A stretch of DNA of 64,000 nt from Rhodomicrobium sp. (GTDB lineage Bacteria > Pseudomonadota > Alphaproteobacteria > Rhizobiales > HXMU1428-3). A program made the translations under genes and the position numbers. The stretch lies in the NCBI GenBank assembly GCA_021604665.1, contig BQJK01000001.1, positions 682,001 to 746,000 of the forward strand, in the 5' to 3' direction. The notes beneath the pieces were generated by a model, which had not been told where the DNA came from, did not search any database, and saw nothing but the letters and a program-made list of their open reading frames with translations. Positions within the stretch are counted from its first letter, which is position 1; every line of letters begins with the position of its first letter. Positions 26,535 to 36,450 of this stretch are shown here, one piece after another.

Positions 26535-27185
26535 TTATTCGATGCGCGGCAACACTTTTGTACGTGGCGCGTTTTCAAACCCAGGTACAAATTGCTTCAG
26601 CGCAACAGGCGGAGGGTCTTTCACATCAGCTGCAACCTTCATTGCAACAATAACATCAGGCTCGTCCACCATTCCAGAAGGCCCGCGCCCGCGCTTAAGC
26701 TGGTCAATATATTCCATTCCATGCACAACCTTACCGAAAGCCGTATATTGCCTGTTTAAATGATGCGCGGCCTGAAAGCAGATAAAAAACTGGCTGTTCG
26801 CAGAATTAGGATTTTGCGTTCTAGCCGCCCCAATAACCCCCCGGTTAAAAGGCATATCATTAAATTCTGCATTAATATCAGGCAATTCAGAACCACCCGT
26901 ACCCGTACCGGTCGGATCACCCGTCTGAGCCATAAACCCATGAATTACGCGGTGAAATTTCAAACCATCATAAAAACCCTGGCGCACAAGCTTGCGTATC
27001 TGCGCCACATGTTTTGGCGCTTTTTTAGGATAAAGAACAATAACCGCACGGCCATAAGTTGTATCGAGATATAGGAAATTCTCGAGATTGATGTCCTTAT
27101 CAAAAGATTGCGCTTGAACTCCTTGAATTGAAGCAACAAAAACTACAACAGCAACAATCATCGAATTAAAGAAACGTCGCTTCAT
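26535..27185 (-). CDS. ppiA: Peptidyl-prolyl cis-trans isomerase, periplasmic cyclophilin type
   Basis: The 216-residue protein is a paralogue of the downstream gene but has an N-terminal signal peptide (cleavage near GVQAQS) and a roughly 20-residue C-terminal extension. The cyclophilin core is complete (FHRVIHGFMAQTGDPTGTG, GVIGAARTQ, NSANSQFFICF, NRQYTAFGKV). It should assist folding of exported proteins in the periplasm. It lies 46 bases after the coaD stop, in the same direction, and probably belongs to the gyrA-coaD-ppiA-ppiB transcript. Confidence 0.92.
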   Translation of the reverse strand: MKRRFFNSMIVAVVVFVASIQGVQAQSFDKDINLENFLYLDTTYGRAVIVLYPKKAPKHVAQIRKLVRQGFYDGLKFHRVIHGFMAQTGDPTGTGTGGSELPDINAEFNDMPFNRGVIGAARTQNPNSANSQFFICFQAAHHLNRQYTAFGKVVHGMEYIDQLKRGRGPSGMVDEPDVIVAMKVAADVKDPPPVALKQFVPGFENAPRTKVLPRIE

Positions 27186-27231
27186 TTACAAAACTCCATC
27201 ACGTAATTTCCAATAGAAAATCTTAAACCGC

Positions 27232-27726
27232 TTAAGACTTCTTTTCTGCCAAATAATTCGCAACATGCGGGGGAACAAATTTATGAAAATCGCCACCCAG
27301 CTGTTCAATCTGGCGCACCAGCTTGGCCGCTATGTGCCTCACCTCACCGTTACTTGGCAATAACAAAGTTTCAATCCCATTAGCCATTGCCCGGTTCATG
27401 CCAGCCATTTGCATCTCATAAGCAAAGTCAGCAGAATCGCGCAGCCCCCGCACCAAAACTTTGGCGCCGTAAGCCACAGCCGCATCAACCGCCAAACCCG
27501 AAAATTGAATAACCTTTACATCCTTGGCCTGCTTTTGCCGTAGCTCATCAGCATACGTTTCTAAAAGCTGCACACGCTCCTCACCAGAAAGGTAAGGTGA
27601 TTTAACATGATGAACACCAACACCAATAATAAGTTCATCAACAATGTTCAGTGCCCGGCCGATTATATCAACATGCCCATTGGTTAGGGGGTCAAAACTA
27701 CCAGGGTAAAAACCTGTTACACTCAT
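27232..27726 (-). CDS. coaD: Phosphopantetheine adenylyltransferase
   Basis: The 164-residue enzyme is of standard length and carries GFYPGSFDPLTNGHVDII, with the nucleotide-binding T/H-x-G-H motif as TNGH, then VRGLRDSADFAYEMQMAGMN and the late LPSNGEVRHIAAKLVRQI, in place of the usual SS-x-x-R segment. It transfers AMP from ATP to 4'-phosphopantetheine, the penultimate step of coenzyme A synthesis. Its ATG is three bases after the gyrA stop, so translation is probably coupled. Confidence 0.96.
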   Translation of the reverse strand: MSVTGFYPGSFDPLTNGHVDIIGRALNIVDELIIGVGVHHVKSPYLSGEERVQLLETYADELRQKQAKDVKVIQFSGLAVDAAVAYGAKVLVRGLRDSADFAYEMQMAGMNRAMANGIETLLLPSNGEVRHIAAKLVRQIEQLGGDFHKFVPPHVANYLAEKKS

Positions 27727-27729
27727 TAC

Positions 27730-30558
27730 TCAGCTTTCCCCGCCATCATCCGGCAGTTCATTAGTATCCGGGCTATCATCACTCGATTTTGGATCGGCAG
27801 CCGGTTCATCACCGACCATATCTTCCGCCTCATCTGCACCATCATCCACTTCACGGATATGTTCAACAGAAACAACACTTTCACCCTCTGCCGTTTTAAA
27901 GACAGTAACACCCTGTGTACTACGCCCGGCAATACGAACACCGTGGACAGGACAGCGGATCAATTGGCCGCCATCAGTAACCAGCATGATCTGGTCACCT
28001 TCCTCAACAGGGAATGAGCCTGCAAGTTCACCATTGCGATCATTCACAACCATGCCAATAATGCCTTTACCGCCCCGGCCAGAGACCCGATATTCATAGG
28101 CAGATGACCGCTTGCCATAACCATTAATACTGAGCGTTAAAACAAATTGTTCCCCAGCACTCAGCTCGGCAAAGCGCTCAAGAGAAAGGTCAACATCTAC
28201 AGTTTCACCATCCTCTTCAAGATCAACCTCGACCATCTCAGCCTCACCGCTCTCACCCGTGGTTGCCCGCCTGATGGCAGCAGCCCGTTTCAGGTAAGCC
28301 CGTTTTTCTTCAGGGCTGGCTTCGATATGATGGAGAATAGCCATAGAGATCAACTGATCCCCTTCAGCAAGGCGAATACCGCGAACGCCCGTTGAGCTAC
28401 GACCAGCGAACACACGCACATCCGTCACAGGGAAGCGAATGGCCTGCCCTCTGGCACTGGTGAGCAGCACATCATGTTGCTCTGTGCAAATATCAACACC
28501 GATAATTTGATCGCCTTCATCAAGCTTCATGGCAATCTTGCCATTTTGGCGAATATCCACAAAGTCAGAAAGGTCATTCCGCCGTACATTGCCGGTTTGC
28601 GTCGCAAACATAACATGCAACTGCTCCCAGGAGCTTTCATCCTCCGGCAATGGCATAATCGTTGTTATGCGCTCATCCTGCTCAAGTGGAAGAAGATTGA
28701 TCAGTGCTTTACCGCGAGCTTGCGGTGCCCCAACTGGCAGGCGCCACACTTTCATCTTGTAAACCATGCCCCGTGAGGAGAAGAACAAGATCGGCGTATG
28801 AGTGTTGGCCACAAAGATCTTGGAGACAAAATCCTCATCCCGCGTCGCCATACCAGAGCGGCCTTTGCCCCCCCGGCGCTGCGCCCGATAAGTAGAGAGC
28901 GGCACCCGTTTTATATACCCTTTGTGAGAAACGGTCACCACCATATCCTCACGCGCAATCAGATCCTCATCATCAACCTCACCCTCAATATCAAGGATCT
29001 CGGTTCGGCGCGGCGTACCAAATTCATCACGAATATCGGTCAACTCGCCTTTAACAATATCAATGATCCGCTCTCTCGAACCCAAAATATCCAGATAGTC
29101 TCTGATGACCTCGCCAAGCTTATGCAACTCATCAGAAATCTCATCACGCCCAAGTGCTGTTAAGCGCTGCAAGCGTAGGTCAAGGATCGCCCGCGCCTGC
29201 TGCTCTGAGAGTTTATAAATCCCTTTATCAGTGACCGTATGGCGCGGATCCGCAATAAGCTCAACCAGCGGCGCAATATCTTTCGCCGGCCAGTCACGCT
29301 CCATAAGCTGCTCTCTGGCAGTTTGCGGGTTCGGCGCATGCCGAATGAGATGAATAACCTCATCAATATTCGCAACAGCGATCGCAAGACCCACCAACAC
29401 ATGCGCCCGGTCACGAGCTTTGTTGAGCAGGTATTTTGTCCGGCGAGAGACAACATCCTGGCGGAATTCTGTAAACGCCTTGATGAAGTCCATCAATTGC
29501 AGCAGCTCCGGCTTGCCGCCATTAAGCGCAACCAGATTACAGCCAAAACTTGTTTGCAAAGGAGAGAAACGATAAAGCTGGTTTAGCACCACATCCGGCA
29601 CTGCATCCCGCTTCAATTCAACCACAACCCGCATGCCCTGCCGGTCAGATTCGTCCCGAATATCAGAGATACCCTCAACCCGCTTTTCACGCACAAGCTC
29701 CGCAATCTTCTCAATCATCGAAGCTTTGTTAACCTGATAAGGGATCTCAGTAATCACCAGCGCAAAGCGGTCCTTGCGGATCTCTTCTGTCGCCACCTTA
29801 CCGCGCATCACCACAGAGCCCTTGCCCTTATGATAAGCCGAGCGAATGCCCATGCGGCCAAGTATCATCCCGCCCGTTGGAAAGTCAGGCCCAGGAATAA
29901 TTTCCATAACCTGCTCAACACTGATCTCAGGGTCATCCAGATAGGCCATACAGCCATCAATAACTTCAACCAGATTATGCGGCGGAATATTGGTTGCCAT
30001 ACCAACAGCAATACCGCCCGCACCATTCACCAGAAGGTTAGGAAATTTGGCAGGCAACACCGATGGTTCAGATTCAGAGGCGTCATAATTTTCCTGAAAA
30101 TCGACGGTCTCTTTATCAAGATCATCCAACAGGCTATGAGCCACTTTCTTAAGGCGGCATTCTGTATAACGCATGGCAGCCGGGCGGTCACCATCGACAG
30201 AACCAAAGTTGCCCTGCCCGTCAATGAGCGGCAAACGCAGAGAGAAATCCTGCGCCATCCGAACCAGCGCGTCATAAATCGCACTATCACCATGCGGGTG
30301 ATATTTACCCATAACATCACCAACCACGCGGGCCGATTTGCGATAGGCTTTATTCCAGTCATAGCCATTCTCATGCATCGAATAGAGAATGCGCCGATGC
30401 ACAGGTTTCAAACCATCTCTAACATCTGGTAGCGCACGAGAAACGATTACGCTCATCGCGTATTCGAGATATGACCGGCGCATTTCATCTGTGATTAAGA
30501 TCGGGCGAATATCTTGCGAGGAACCATCATCCCCGTCGTTATGCTCTTTATCGCTCAA
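27730..30558 (-). CDS. gyrA: DNA gyrase subunit A
   Basis: The 942-residue subunit contains the breakage-reunion domain with catalytic Tyr131 ([10 protein letters not shown]) and the C-terminal DNA-wrapping propeller with the GyrA box (QRRGGKGR). In the quinolone-resistance region the positions of E. coli Ser83 and Asp87 are Ser92 and Asp96, so no classical resistance change is visible. An acidic insertion around residues 760-800 ([16 protein letters not shown]) sits between propeller blades, as in other alphaproteobacteria, and the tail is rich in Asp/Glu. The start is TTG with AGGA about 10 bases upstream; no ATG is available until residue 26. First gene of the gyrA-coaD-ppi operon. Confidence 0.97.
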   Translation of the reverse strand: MSDKEHNDGDDGSSQDIRPILITDEMRRSYLEYAMSVIVSRALPDVRDGLKPVHRRILYSMHENGYDWNKAYRKSARVVGDVMGKYHPHGDSAIYDALVRMAQDFSLRLPLIDGQGNFGSVDGDRPAAMRYTECRLKKVAHSLLDDLDKETVDFQENYDASESEPSVLPAKFPNLLVNGAGGIAVGMATNIPPHNLVEVIDGCMAYLDDPEISVEQVMEIIPGPDFPTGGMILGRMGIRSAYHKGKGSVVMRGKVATEEIRKDRFALVITEIPYQVNKASMIEKIAELVREKRVEGISDIRDESDRQGMRVVVELKRDAVPDVVLNQLYRFSPLQTSFGCNLVALNGGKPELLQLMDFIKAFTEFRQDVVSRRTKYLLNKARDRAHVLVGLAIAVANIDEVIHLIRHAPNPQTAREQLMERDWPAKDIAPLVELIADPRHTVTDKGIYKLSEQQARAILDLRLQRLTALGRDEISDELHKLGEVIRDYLDILGSRERIIDIVKGELTDIRDEFGTPRRTEILDIEGEVDDEDLIAREDMVVTVSHKGYIKRVPLSTYRAQRRGGKGRSGMATRDEDFVSKIFVANTHTPILFFSSRGMVYKMKVWRLPVGAPQARGKALINLLPLEQDERITTIMPLPEDESSWEQLHVMFATQTGNVRRNDLSDFVDIRQNGKIAMKLDEGDQIIGVDICTEQHDVLLTSARGQAIRFPVTDVRVFAGRSSTGVRGIRLAEGDQLISMAILHHIEASPEEKRAYLKRAAAIRRATTGESGEAEMVEVDLEEDGETVDVDLSLERFAELSAGEQFVLTLSINGYGKRSSAYEYRVSGRGGKGIIGMVVNDRNGELAGSFPVEEGDQIMLVTDGGQLIRCPVHGVRIAGRSTQGVTVFKTAEGESVVSVEHIREVDDGADEAEDMVGDEPAADPKSSDDSPDTNELPDDGGES

Positions 30559-30913
30559 TTGAGGATCCTGTGGTCTGTTTTAGCACCGACAGCTTAGGGC
30601 AAAATCATCCCCACCCCGCCGATACAAAAAATATCTACATCATTCAGCTGTTCGGTAAAGCTGTGTATTATCCTTTTATGGCGGACAGTACAACTTATGG
30701 CGGACAGTACAACTCAACGCTTTAAAGGGGCGAATGCCCCCTCTGAATGCCACATAGATATAGCCCATCACCCGGCCTCATACCAGTGTTTTAAAGCTTA
30801 AAACCCGCTTAATTGGGGATATTGCCAAAGCGTATTTTTGCCAGTGGTTAAACGGTTTACATCCCCCGCCCATCCACTAATATGGCGCAGAAATCATTAA
30901 GGAGAGAGTGACT
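30559..30913. other. Divergent intergenic region between gyrA and the CDF transporter
   Basis: This 350-base region holds the promoters of both divergent genes, but no clear -35/-10 pair stands out. It contains a tandem 19-bp duplication (30676-30713). AAGGAGAG at 30898-30905 is the ribosome-binding site of the transporter gene. No coding frame was found. Confidence 0.4.
30676..30713. repeat. Tandem 19-bp direct repeat
   Basis: TTATGGCGGACAGTACAAC occurs twice without a gap (30676-30694 and 30695-30713). The copies are identical. The repeat lies about 120 bases upstream of gyrA. It may be a recent slippage duplication or a tandem binding site. Confidence 0.8.
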
Positions 30914-31858
30914 ATGGCAGGCCATGGCTCAAAAAAAGTGATCTATGCCGCTTTGGCCGGTAACGGGTTGATAGCAATAACAAAATTCGTGGCCGCTTCC
31001 ATCACCGGCTCCTCCGCCATGCTCTCAGAAGCCATTCACTCCGTTGTCGATACAGGCAATCAGGGCCTATTGCTCTATGGCATCAAAAAATCCAACAAAC
31101 CCAAAGATGAGCGCCACCCCTTCGGCTATGGCATGGAAATCTATTTCTGGGCCTTTGTTGTCGCTATTCTTATTTTCGCCGTCGGTGCCGGTATTTCAAT
31201 CTATGAAGGCATCCACAAGCTCCAGAATCCAGCTCCCATCAAAAGCCCGTACATCAACTATATCGTCCTCACCGCCGCGATGATATTTGAAGGCGTCGCC
31301 TGGTATATTGCCTATAAGGAGTTTAACAGGATCAGAGGCGAAGCCAGCCTTTTCACAGCTGTACGCCACTCAAAGGATCCAACCGTTTTTACAGTCTTAT
31401 TTGAAGATTCAGCTGCCATGCTCGGCCTGATAGCCGCCTTTATAGGCATTCTCGCCAGTGACCTTTATGGCCTCACCAACGCAGATGGCATTGCCTCCAT
31501 AATCATCGGCATTATTCTGGCGGCAACGGCCATTCTACTCGCCTTTGAAACCAAGGGGCTACTGCTTGGGGAAGCCGCAAGTCCCATTCTTGTGAAGTCA
31601 GTTGAAGACATCGTCAAAAACCGCAAATCCATTTTACATGTTAATGAACTAAGAACCATGCATATGGGCCCATATGATATCCTCCTCGCCCTCTCGCTTG
31701 ATTTTAAAGATGAGCTGAGCGCCGGCGATGTTGAGCGCAAGATCTCTGAAATGGAAGTTGAGATCAAATCACGCCACCCGGAGATCAAACATCTTTTCAT
31801 TGAAATGCAGAGCCGCTCCGCCCACATCGCTGACAAACAAAACAACAACGATGGCTAA
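30914..31858 (+). CDS. Cation diffusion facilitator family transporter
   Basis: The 314-residue protein has six predicted helices and CDF metal-site residues: SEAIHSVVDTGNQ (H-x3-D in helix 2), ERHPFGYGMEIYFW before helix 3 and an E-D-S-A-A-M-L-G block in helix 5 that normally holds the second H-x3-D but reads D-x3-M here. The C-terminal cytoplasmic domain follows. It resembles the YdbO/ZnT9-like branch rather than classical ZitB/FieF. It would export Zn2+ or another divalent ion in exchange for protons. ATG 30914 is favoured over GTG 30908 for its distance from AAGGAGAG. Confidence 0.85.
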   Translation: MAGHGSKKVIYAALAGNGLIAITKFVAASITGSSAMLSEAIHSVVDTGNQGLLLYGIKKSNKPKDERHPFGYGMEIYFWAFVVAILIFAVGAGISIYEGIHKLQNPAPIKSPYINYIVLTAAMIFEGVAWYIAYKEFNRIRGEASLFTAVRHSKDPTVFTVLFEDSAAMLGLIAAFIGILASDLYGLTNADGIASIIIGIILAATAILLAFETKGLLLGEAASPILVKSVEDIVKNRKSILHVNELRTMHMGPYDILLALSLDFKDELSAGDVERKISEMEVEIKSRHPEIKHLFIEMQSRSAHIADKQNNNDG

Positions 31859-31936
31859 TCTCGCCGCTTCATAAAACCATACCAGTCCGAACAATCAATA
31901 AATCAACCTGCTTGAAAAGATTTAACGAGACCCCCT

Positions 31937-32986
31937 ATGAAATACACCACCCTCGGCCAGACAGACATAAATATTAGCCGCATTTGCCTTGGCACCATGA
32001 CATGGGGCAACCAAAACACCGAGAGCGAAGGCCATTCACAAATGGACATGGCGCTGGATATGGGGGTTAATTTCTGGGACACAGCTGAAATGTATGCTGT
32101 GCCGCCGACAAAGGAAACCTATGGCTCAACCGAGAGCATCATCGGCAGCTGGTTCAAAAAGACCGGGCGCCGGGATGAGGTGATCCTCGCCTCAAAACTC
32201 TCACCTGAGATGCCCTATATTCGCACTCAAAACAGAATTGACCGCCCTAGTATCATTGACGCCGTCGAGAGCAGCCTGAAACGCCTTCAAACAGAGTATA
32301 TCGACCTCTACCAGCTGCATTGGCCAACCAACCGCAGCCTCTTTCATTTCAATAATGTCTGGAGTTACAAAGCCCGCACCACCAACTGGCAAGAGGTGAT
32401 GGACAATCAATTAGAAGTTGTCATTACCCTGAATGAGCTAATCAAAGCCGGCAAAATTCGCCAGTGGGGCCTCTCTAACGATAGTGCCTGGGGCATCACA
32501 CAATATGCCAACATCGCCCGCAGCAACAATCTTCTCGGTCCCGTTTCAGTCCAAAATGAATATAGCCTTCTGCGCCGCCGCGATGAGCTGAACATAGCGG
32601 AAGCCTGCCTTATAGAAGGCATCAGCTATCTGCCATGGTCTCCCCTTGCAATGGGCGTTCTCTCTGGCAAATATCTGGGTGGCCAAACACCCAATGCCCG
32701 CATCACACTCGATGAGCCATCACAAAACCGCTATGGTTACCGCCTGACTGAAAATGTTGAGGCCGCCACCAGGGCCTATGTCGAGATCGCCAAATCAAAC
32801 AATATTGACCCCTGCCAGATGGCCATTGCCTATTGCCTGACACACCCCTTCATCACTAGCCCGATCATCGGCGCCTCCACTCTTGAACAATTGGAGACCA
32901 ATATAAAAGCCATTGATGTTGAGTTGAGTGATGATGTTAACAACGCCATTGAAGCTGTCCATAAACAATATCCAATGCCGTTTTAA
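31937..32986 (+). CDS. Aldo/keto reductase, Tas-like
   Basis: The 349-residue protein is an NADP(H)-dependent aldo/keto reductase. The catalytic set appears in FWDTAEMYAVPP (Asp and Tyr), ILASKL (Lys) and YQLHWP (His), and the cofactor-binding end in PIIGASTLEQLETN. The insert after the Tyr (TKETYGSTESIIG) and the long loop near residue 140 are typical of the Tas subgroup. Substrate unknown. It starts 78 bases after the CDF gene and may be co-transcribed. Confidence 0.9.
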   Translation: MKYTTLGQTDINISRICLGTMTWGNQNTESEGHSQMDMALDMGVNFWDTAEMYAVPPTKETYGSTESIIGSWFKKTGRRDEVILASKLSPEMPYIRTQNRIDRPSIIDAVESSLKRLQTEYIDLYQLHWPTNRSLFHFNNVWSYKARTTNWQEVMDNQLEVVITLNELIKAGKIRQWGLSNDSAWGITQYANIARSNNLLGPVSVQNEYSLLRRRDELNIAEACLIEGISYLPWSPLAMGVLSGKYLGGQTPNARITLDEPSQNRYGYRLTENVEAATRAYVEIAKSNNIDPCQMAIAYCLTHPFITSPIIGASTLEQLETNIKAIDVELSDDVNNAIEAVHKQYPMPF

Positions 32987-33422
32987 AACGTCATCATCTG
33001 GCTAGCGTTTGGGTAGACTTTAAATAACTCGCTAAGGGAAGGTCTATTGAAAAGCTCACAACCAATAAAACCCTTCCCGAAAAAACACTCCTTCAAGTGC
33101 CTCCAACCAAATACACACCAGTCAACAATCACAGCGGTAACATACTGCAACATAAACATAATGTGATTTAAAACTGGTCGTAAATCAGTTGCCTTAATTA
33201 ACTTTCATTTTTAAAGTCTCTGAACGCTAGCAAATTCAATAACAGAATTTGACTGGCATAAAAGGCGGTGAGGCAAAATATATTTGCCTGCCAGAGGCGC
33301 ATCTTTTTATTCGCAGCACCATTAAAATGAAGCGTGAGCAACAAATGCCACAACCTCTAGTCCAAGCAATAGTTTGCCCAGCCGCCTTCTGTTCAATTCA
33401 ATAAATATTGGAGATTATAGAA
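32987..33422. other. Intergenic region with a nested palindrome
   Basis: Over 400 bases without a credible gene. AGGCAAA (33271-33277) pairs with TTTGCCT (33283-33289), and CTGGCA (33253-33258) with TGCCAG (33289-33294), giving a nested structure. A T-rich stretch follows at 33303-33309. GGAG at 33410-33413 is the ribosome-binding site of the following gene. Confidence 0.4.
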
Positions 33423-33839
33423 ATGACTGACGCCCTCTTTTGGTTGGTACTAACAGCCCTGCTCACAACCCTGCAAACCCTACCCTATGTGATAGAGCGG
33501 ATATTTCGGGTCGGATTTTTTATCGCACTTAAACACAATCCAGACAGCGGCCACGCCAATAGCGACCAACCCTTGGAGAAAATTCCCCATTGGGCCAAAC
33601 GCGCTTATCGCGGTCATAAAAACAGCGTTGATAATCTCATTATCTTTGCAATTCTCATCATCACAGCCCATCTAATCGGCAAAACAGATAGCATCATAGC
33701 AACAAGTGCGATGGTCTATTTCTACGCCCGCCTTGTGCATTATATCGTTTATATTTTTGCAGTACCTGTTGTGAGAACTTTAGTCTTCTTTGTCGGTCTT
33801 GGCGCTATATTCACCATCGCCTACCAACTATTCATGTAA
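33423..33839 (+). CDS. MAPEG family membrane protein
   Basis: From ATG 33423, nine bases after GGAG, the product is 138 residues with four hydrophobic segments. The pattern matches bacterial MAPEG proteins: an N-terminal helix with TLQTLPYVIER, a polar loop with RAYRGHKNSVDNLIIFA (Asn and Glu/His positions of the glutathione site in eukaryotic members) and YFYARLVHYIVYIF with the Arg before helix 3. The family includes glutathione transferases and leukotriene synthases; the bacterial members' role is mostly unknown. It stands alone, convergent with the ABC-F gene. Confidence 0.85.
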   Translation: MTDALFWLVLTALLTTLQTLPYVIERIFRVGFFIALKHNPDSGHANSDQPLEKIPHWAKRAYRGHKNSVDNLIIFAILIITAHLIGKTDSIIATSAMVYFYARLVHYIVYIFAVPVVRTLVFFVGLGAIFTIAYQLFM

Positions 33840-33904
33840 GCAGAACTATCAAAAACAAAATGTTACGGGAGGAGCGGAGTAATAGTAAACATTACCGCTT
33901 CTCA

Positions 33905-35752
33905 TCAGCCCTCCAGCTCTTCTCGTTTCATTTCAAGCTCCAGCCACTGCTCCTCAAGGGTATCTTTTTGACCAAGTAACTCACCAAGCCCCTGTGAAAT
34001 CTCATTGAATTTATCAGGATTTTTCTGGAACAGTTCTGGGTCTGCAAGTTCAGCTTCAAAATCGCTGATGCGGCCCTCAATCTCTTCTATCTGTTTTGGC
34101 AAATTATCGAGCGCATATTTATCTTTATAAGTCAGACGCCCTTGCGCTGCTAAGCTGCGTTTTTCGCTATTCGCTTCACCATCACGGTTATCTACCCCAA
34201 CACCATTAATGTCACGATTGTTGGCTGTCTCTTTAGCTTGTGATTTAGCGGCGTCTTTCAGAAGTTTAGCTTTCTGCGCCACCATCCCACTGTAACCACC
34301 CGCATACTCAACCCAACAGCCAGGCCCTTCATAAACCAAAACAGAACCAACCACCCGGTCAATAAAATCACGATCATGGCTGACAAGTAAAACAGTGCCC
34401 TCATAAGAAGAGATCATCTCTTCCAACAGATCCAGAGTTTCAAGGTCAAGATCATTTGTCGGCTCATCAAGCACCATCAAATTAGAAGGGAGTGAAAGCG
34501 CCCGCGCGAGCATTACCCGCGCCCGCTCACCACCCGAGAGCACATCCAAAGGCGTTCTGGCCTGCCCCGGGTCAAAAAGAAAGTCTTTCATATAACCGAT
34601 CACATGCTTGCGCCGGTCCCCTAGCTCAACATAATCACCGCCCCCATTGGTCAACGCATCAGAAAGTGTCCAATGAGGTTTCAAACTATCTCTAGCCTGA
34701 TCCAGGGTCACCATCTCAATATTTGAACCAAGGGTAATCTCACCAGCATCCGGCTGTAACGCCCCGGTCAGCATTTTAATTAAAGTGGATTTCCCTGCCC
34801 CATTCGGCCCAATAATACCTAGCCGGTCACCGCGCATAATCCGAAGGTCCAGCCCCGAAACAATTTTGGTGTCACCAAAACTTTTGGCAATCCCCTCAGC
34901 TTCAATCACCCGCCGCCCAGAAAGTCTGCCATCATTCTGTTCAAGTTTTACGGAGCCGCGCGGCCCTTTATATGTCTTGCGTTGATCCCTGAGAGAATGA
35001 AGATCAGAGAGCCGCTTCTGGTTACGCTTGCGCCGGGCTGTCACCCCATAACGCAGCCAATCCTCTTCCATAGCAATTTTACGAACCAGCTTATGGGCAT
35101 CAAGCGCTTCTTGTTCATAAACCTCATCACGCCATTCCTCAAATTGTGCAAACCCCTGCCGCATCTGGCGTGCGATGCCCCGGTCTATCCAAATAACCGA
35201 TCGTGAAATATTAGAAAGAAAGCGCCTGTCATGGCTAATCACCACAATCGCAGAGCGAAGAGATTTAAGCGTATCTTCAAGCCATTCAATCGCTGGTAGA
35301 TCAAGATGGTTGGTCGGCTCATCTAATAACAAAATATCAGGCTCAGGGGCCAACGCCCGCACCAGGGCAGCACGCCGCCCCTCACCACCAGAAAGATTAG
35401 AGGTACCCATCATCGGGTCCAACCCAAGCTCAGTTAGAAAGTAATCAGCTTTATGCGCATCTTCTACACCTGCAAGACCAGCGCGGGCATAATCCCCCAC
35501 AGTGTCATAACCAGACAAGTCAGGCTCTTGCTCCAAATAGCAAAGCGTTACACCAGGCTGCAAAAACCGCTCACCCGCATCAGCCTCCAGCAATCCAGCA
35601 GCAATTTTAAGGAAACTGGATTTACCGCACCCATTCCGCCCGACAAGGCAAATTCGATCACCTTCAAAAACAGAGGCCTCCACCCCGTTTAAAAGCGGAT
35701 CACCACCAAAACTAAGTTCAATATTCTGTAGGGTTAACCAGGGCGGCGCCAT
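33905..35752 (-). CDS. uup: ABC-F family ATPase (Uup-like)
   Basis: The 615-residue soluble protein has two ABC domains: Walker A GRNGCGKSS and GPNGAGKST, signatures LSGGEGRR and LSGGERAR, and Walker B LLLDEPTNHLDL and MVLDEPTNDLDL. The linker between the domains and a C-terminal coiled coil (about residues 545-615) match Uup, which acts on branched DNA intermediates and/or ribosomes rather than in transport. AGAGGA lies close before the ATG. It is monocistronic and convergent with the MAPEG gene. Confidence 0.88.
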   Translation of the reverse strand: MAPPWLTLQNIELSFGGDPLLNGVEASVFEGDRICLVGRNGCGKSSFLKIAAGLLEADAGERFLQPGVTLCYLEQEPDLSGYDTVGDYARAGLAGVEDAHKADYFLTELGLDPMMGTSNLSGGEGRRAALVRALAPEPDILLLDEPTNHLDLPAIEWLEDTLKSLRSAIVVISHDRRFLSNISRSVIWIDRGIARQMRQGFAQFEEWRDEVYEQEALDAHKLVRKIAMEEDWLRYGVTARRKRNQKRLSDLHSLRDQRKTYKGPRGSVKLEQNDGRLSGRRVIEAEGIAKSFGDTKIVSGLDLRIMRGDRLGIIGPNGAGKSTLIKMLTGALQPDAGEITLGSNIEMVTLDQARDSLKPHWTLSDALTNGGGDYVELGDRRKHVIGYMKDFLFDPGQARTPLDVLSGGERARVMLARALSLPSNLMVLDEPTNDLDLETLDLLEEMISSYEGTVLLVSHDRDFIDRVVGSVLVYEGPGCWVEYAGGYSGMVAQKAKLLKDAAKSQAKETANNRDINGVGVDNRDGEANSEKRSLAAQGRLTYKDKYALDNLPKQIEEIEGRISDFEAELADPELFQKNPDKFNEISQGLGELLGQKDTLEEQWLELEMKREELEG

Positions 35753-35926
35753 ATAATTCCTCTTAAGTACATTTGCGCCTCAACTCTTATCAAATCAAAG
35801 AGGAGAAAGAAACAAATGAACCAAAGCGATGTTATGGCGAATTTTCCAACAGCTAAAATCAAAGTCGCAATCTCATATCATCGCGACTTAAATGCAGTGA
35901 CAAGTTATCAAATCGAAGGCAAGGCC

Positions 35927-36424
35927 TCACCATGGCGACGCATCAGGCCGGTAAACCATCAACCCGAAAATCACCAGCATCGCTCCAAAGGCTGGCCATC
36001 CTAAAAGAAACCAGCGCCGATAGAGCAGATGAAACCGCGGCGGAAACGCCTGCCCGGCCGCGACAGCCGCTTGCGATATCCGGCTCATCTCATTTTGCAT
36101 TTTAACAACCGGCAGCCAACAAAGCCCAATGAACACATAAAGCCCAAGGCTAAGGGCAACCCATAAATCACTAAACTCATACCCCATCATCATAACAAGG
36201 GCCGCCCCGGTAATGGGTTGCACAATAGCCGCGACTGCCGTGAAAACAATATCAGCAATCACCACAAGGCGGCAAAGTACAGAGAGTGCAGCGCGCTCAT
36301 CAGCCGTCTCCCCCTGATGACAAAGCCGCATGCCAGCAAATAAAAAGAAAGCAATGCCCATCCCCGTGCCGAATAAAACCGCAGCCCCGATAATGTGAAT
36401 ATATTTTATGAAAAGATAACTCAT
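35927..36424 (-). CDS. DUF2269-like four-helix membrane protein
   Basis: The 165-residue protein has four hydrophobic helices, beginning with MSYLFIKYIHIIGAAVLFGTG, where the His and the G-T-G are typical of DUF2269 integral membrane proteins. The function is unknown. It starts 26 bases after the stop of the DoxX-tailed reductase on the same strand, and such pairs recur in proteobacteria, so they probably act together at the membrane. Confidence 0.8.
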   Translation of the reverse strand: MSYLFIKYIHIIGAAVLFGTGMGIAFFLFAGMRLCHQGETADERAALSVLCRLVVIADIVFTAVAAIVQPITGAALVMMMGYEFSDLWVALSLGLYVFIGLCWLPVVKMQNEMSRISQAAVAAGQAFPPRFHLLYRRWFLLGWPAFGAMLVIFGLMVYRPDASPW

Positions 36425-36450
36425 AGAATGTTGTCCATATCAACGAGCGC

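Noticed and set aside
29830-30432. A 200-codon plus-strand frame inside gyrA.
   Set aside because: It is antisense to an essential, highly conserved gene and has no recognisable domain.
35816-36004. A 62-codon plus-strand frame with GAGGAG about 10 bases before its ATG.
   Set aside because: Its last 26 codons are antisense to the end of the DUF2269-like gene, the composition is unlike neighbouring proteins and no family is recognisable. The Shine-Dalgarno match alone is not enough.
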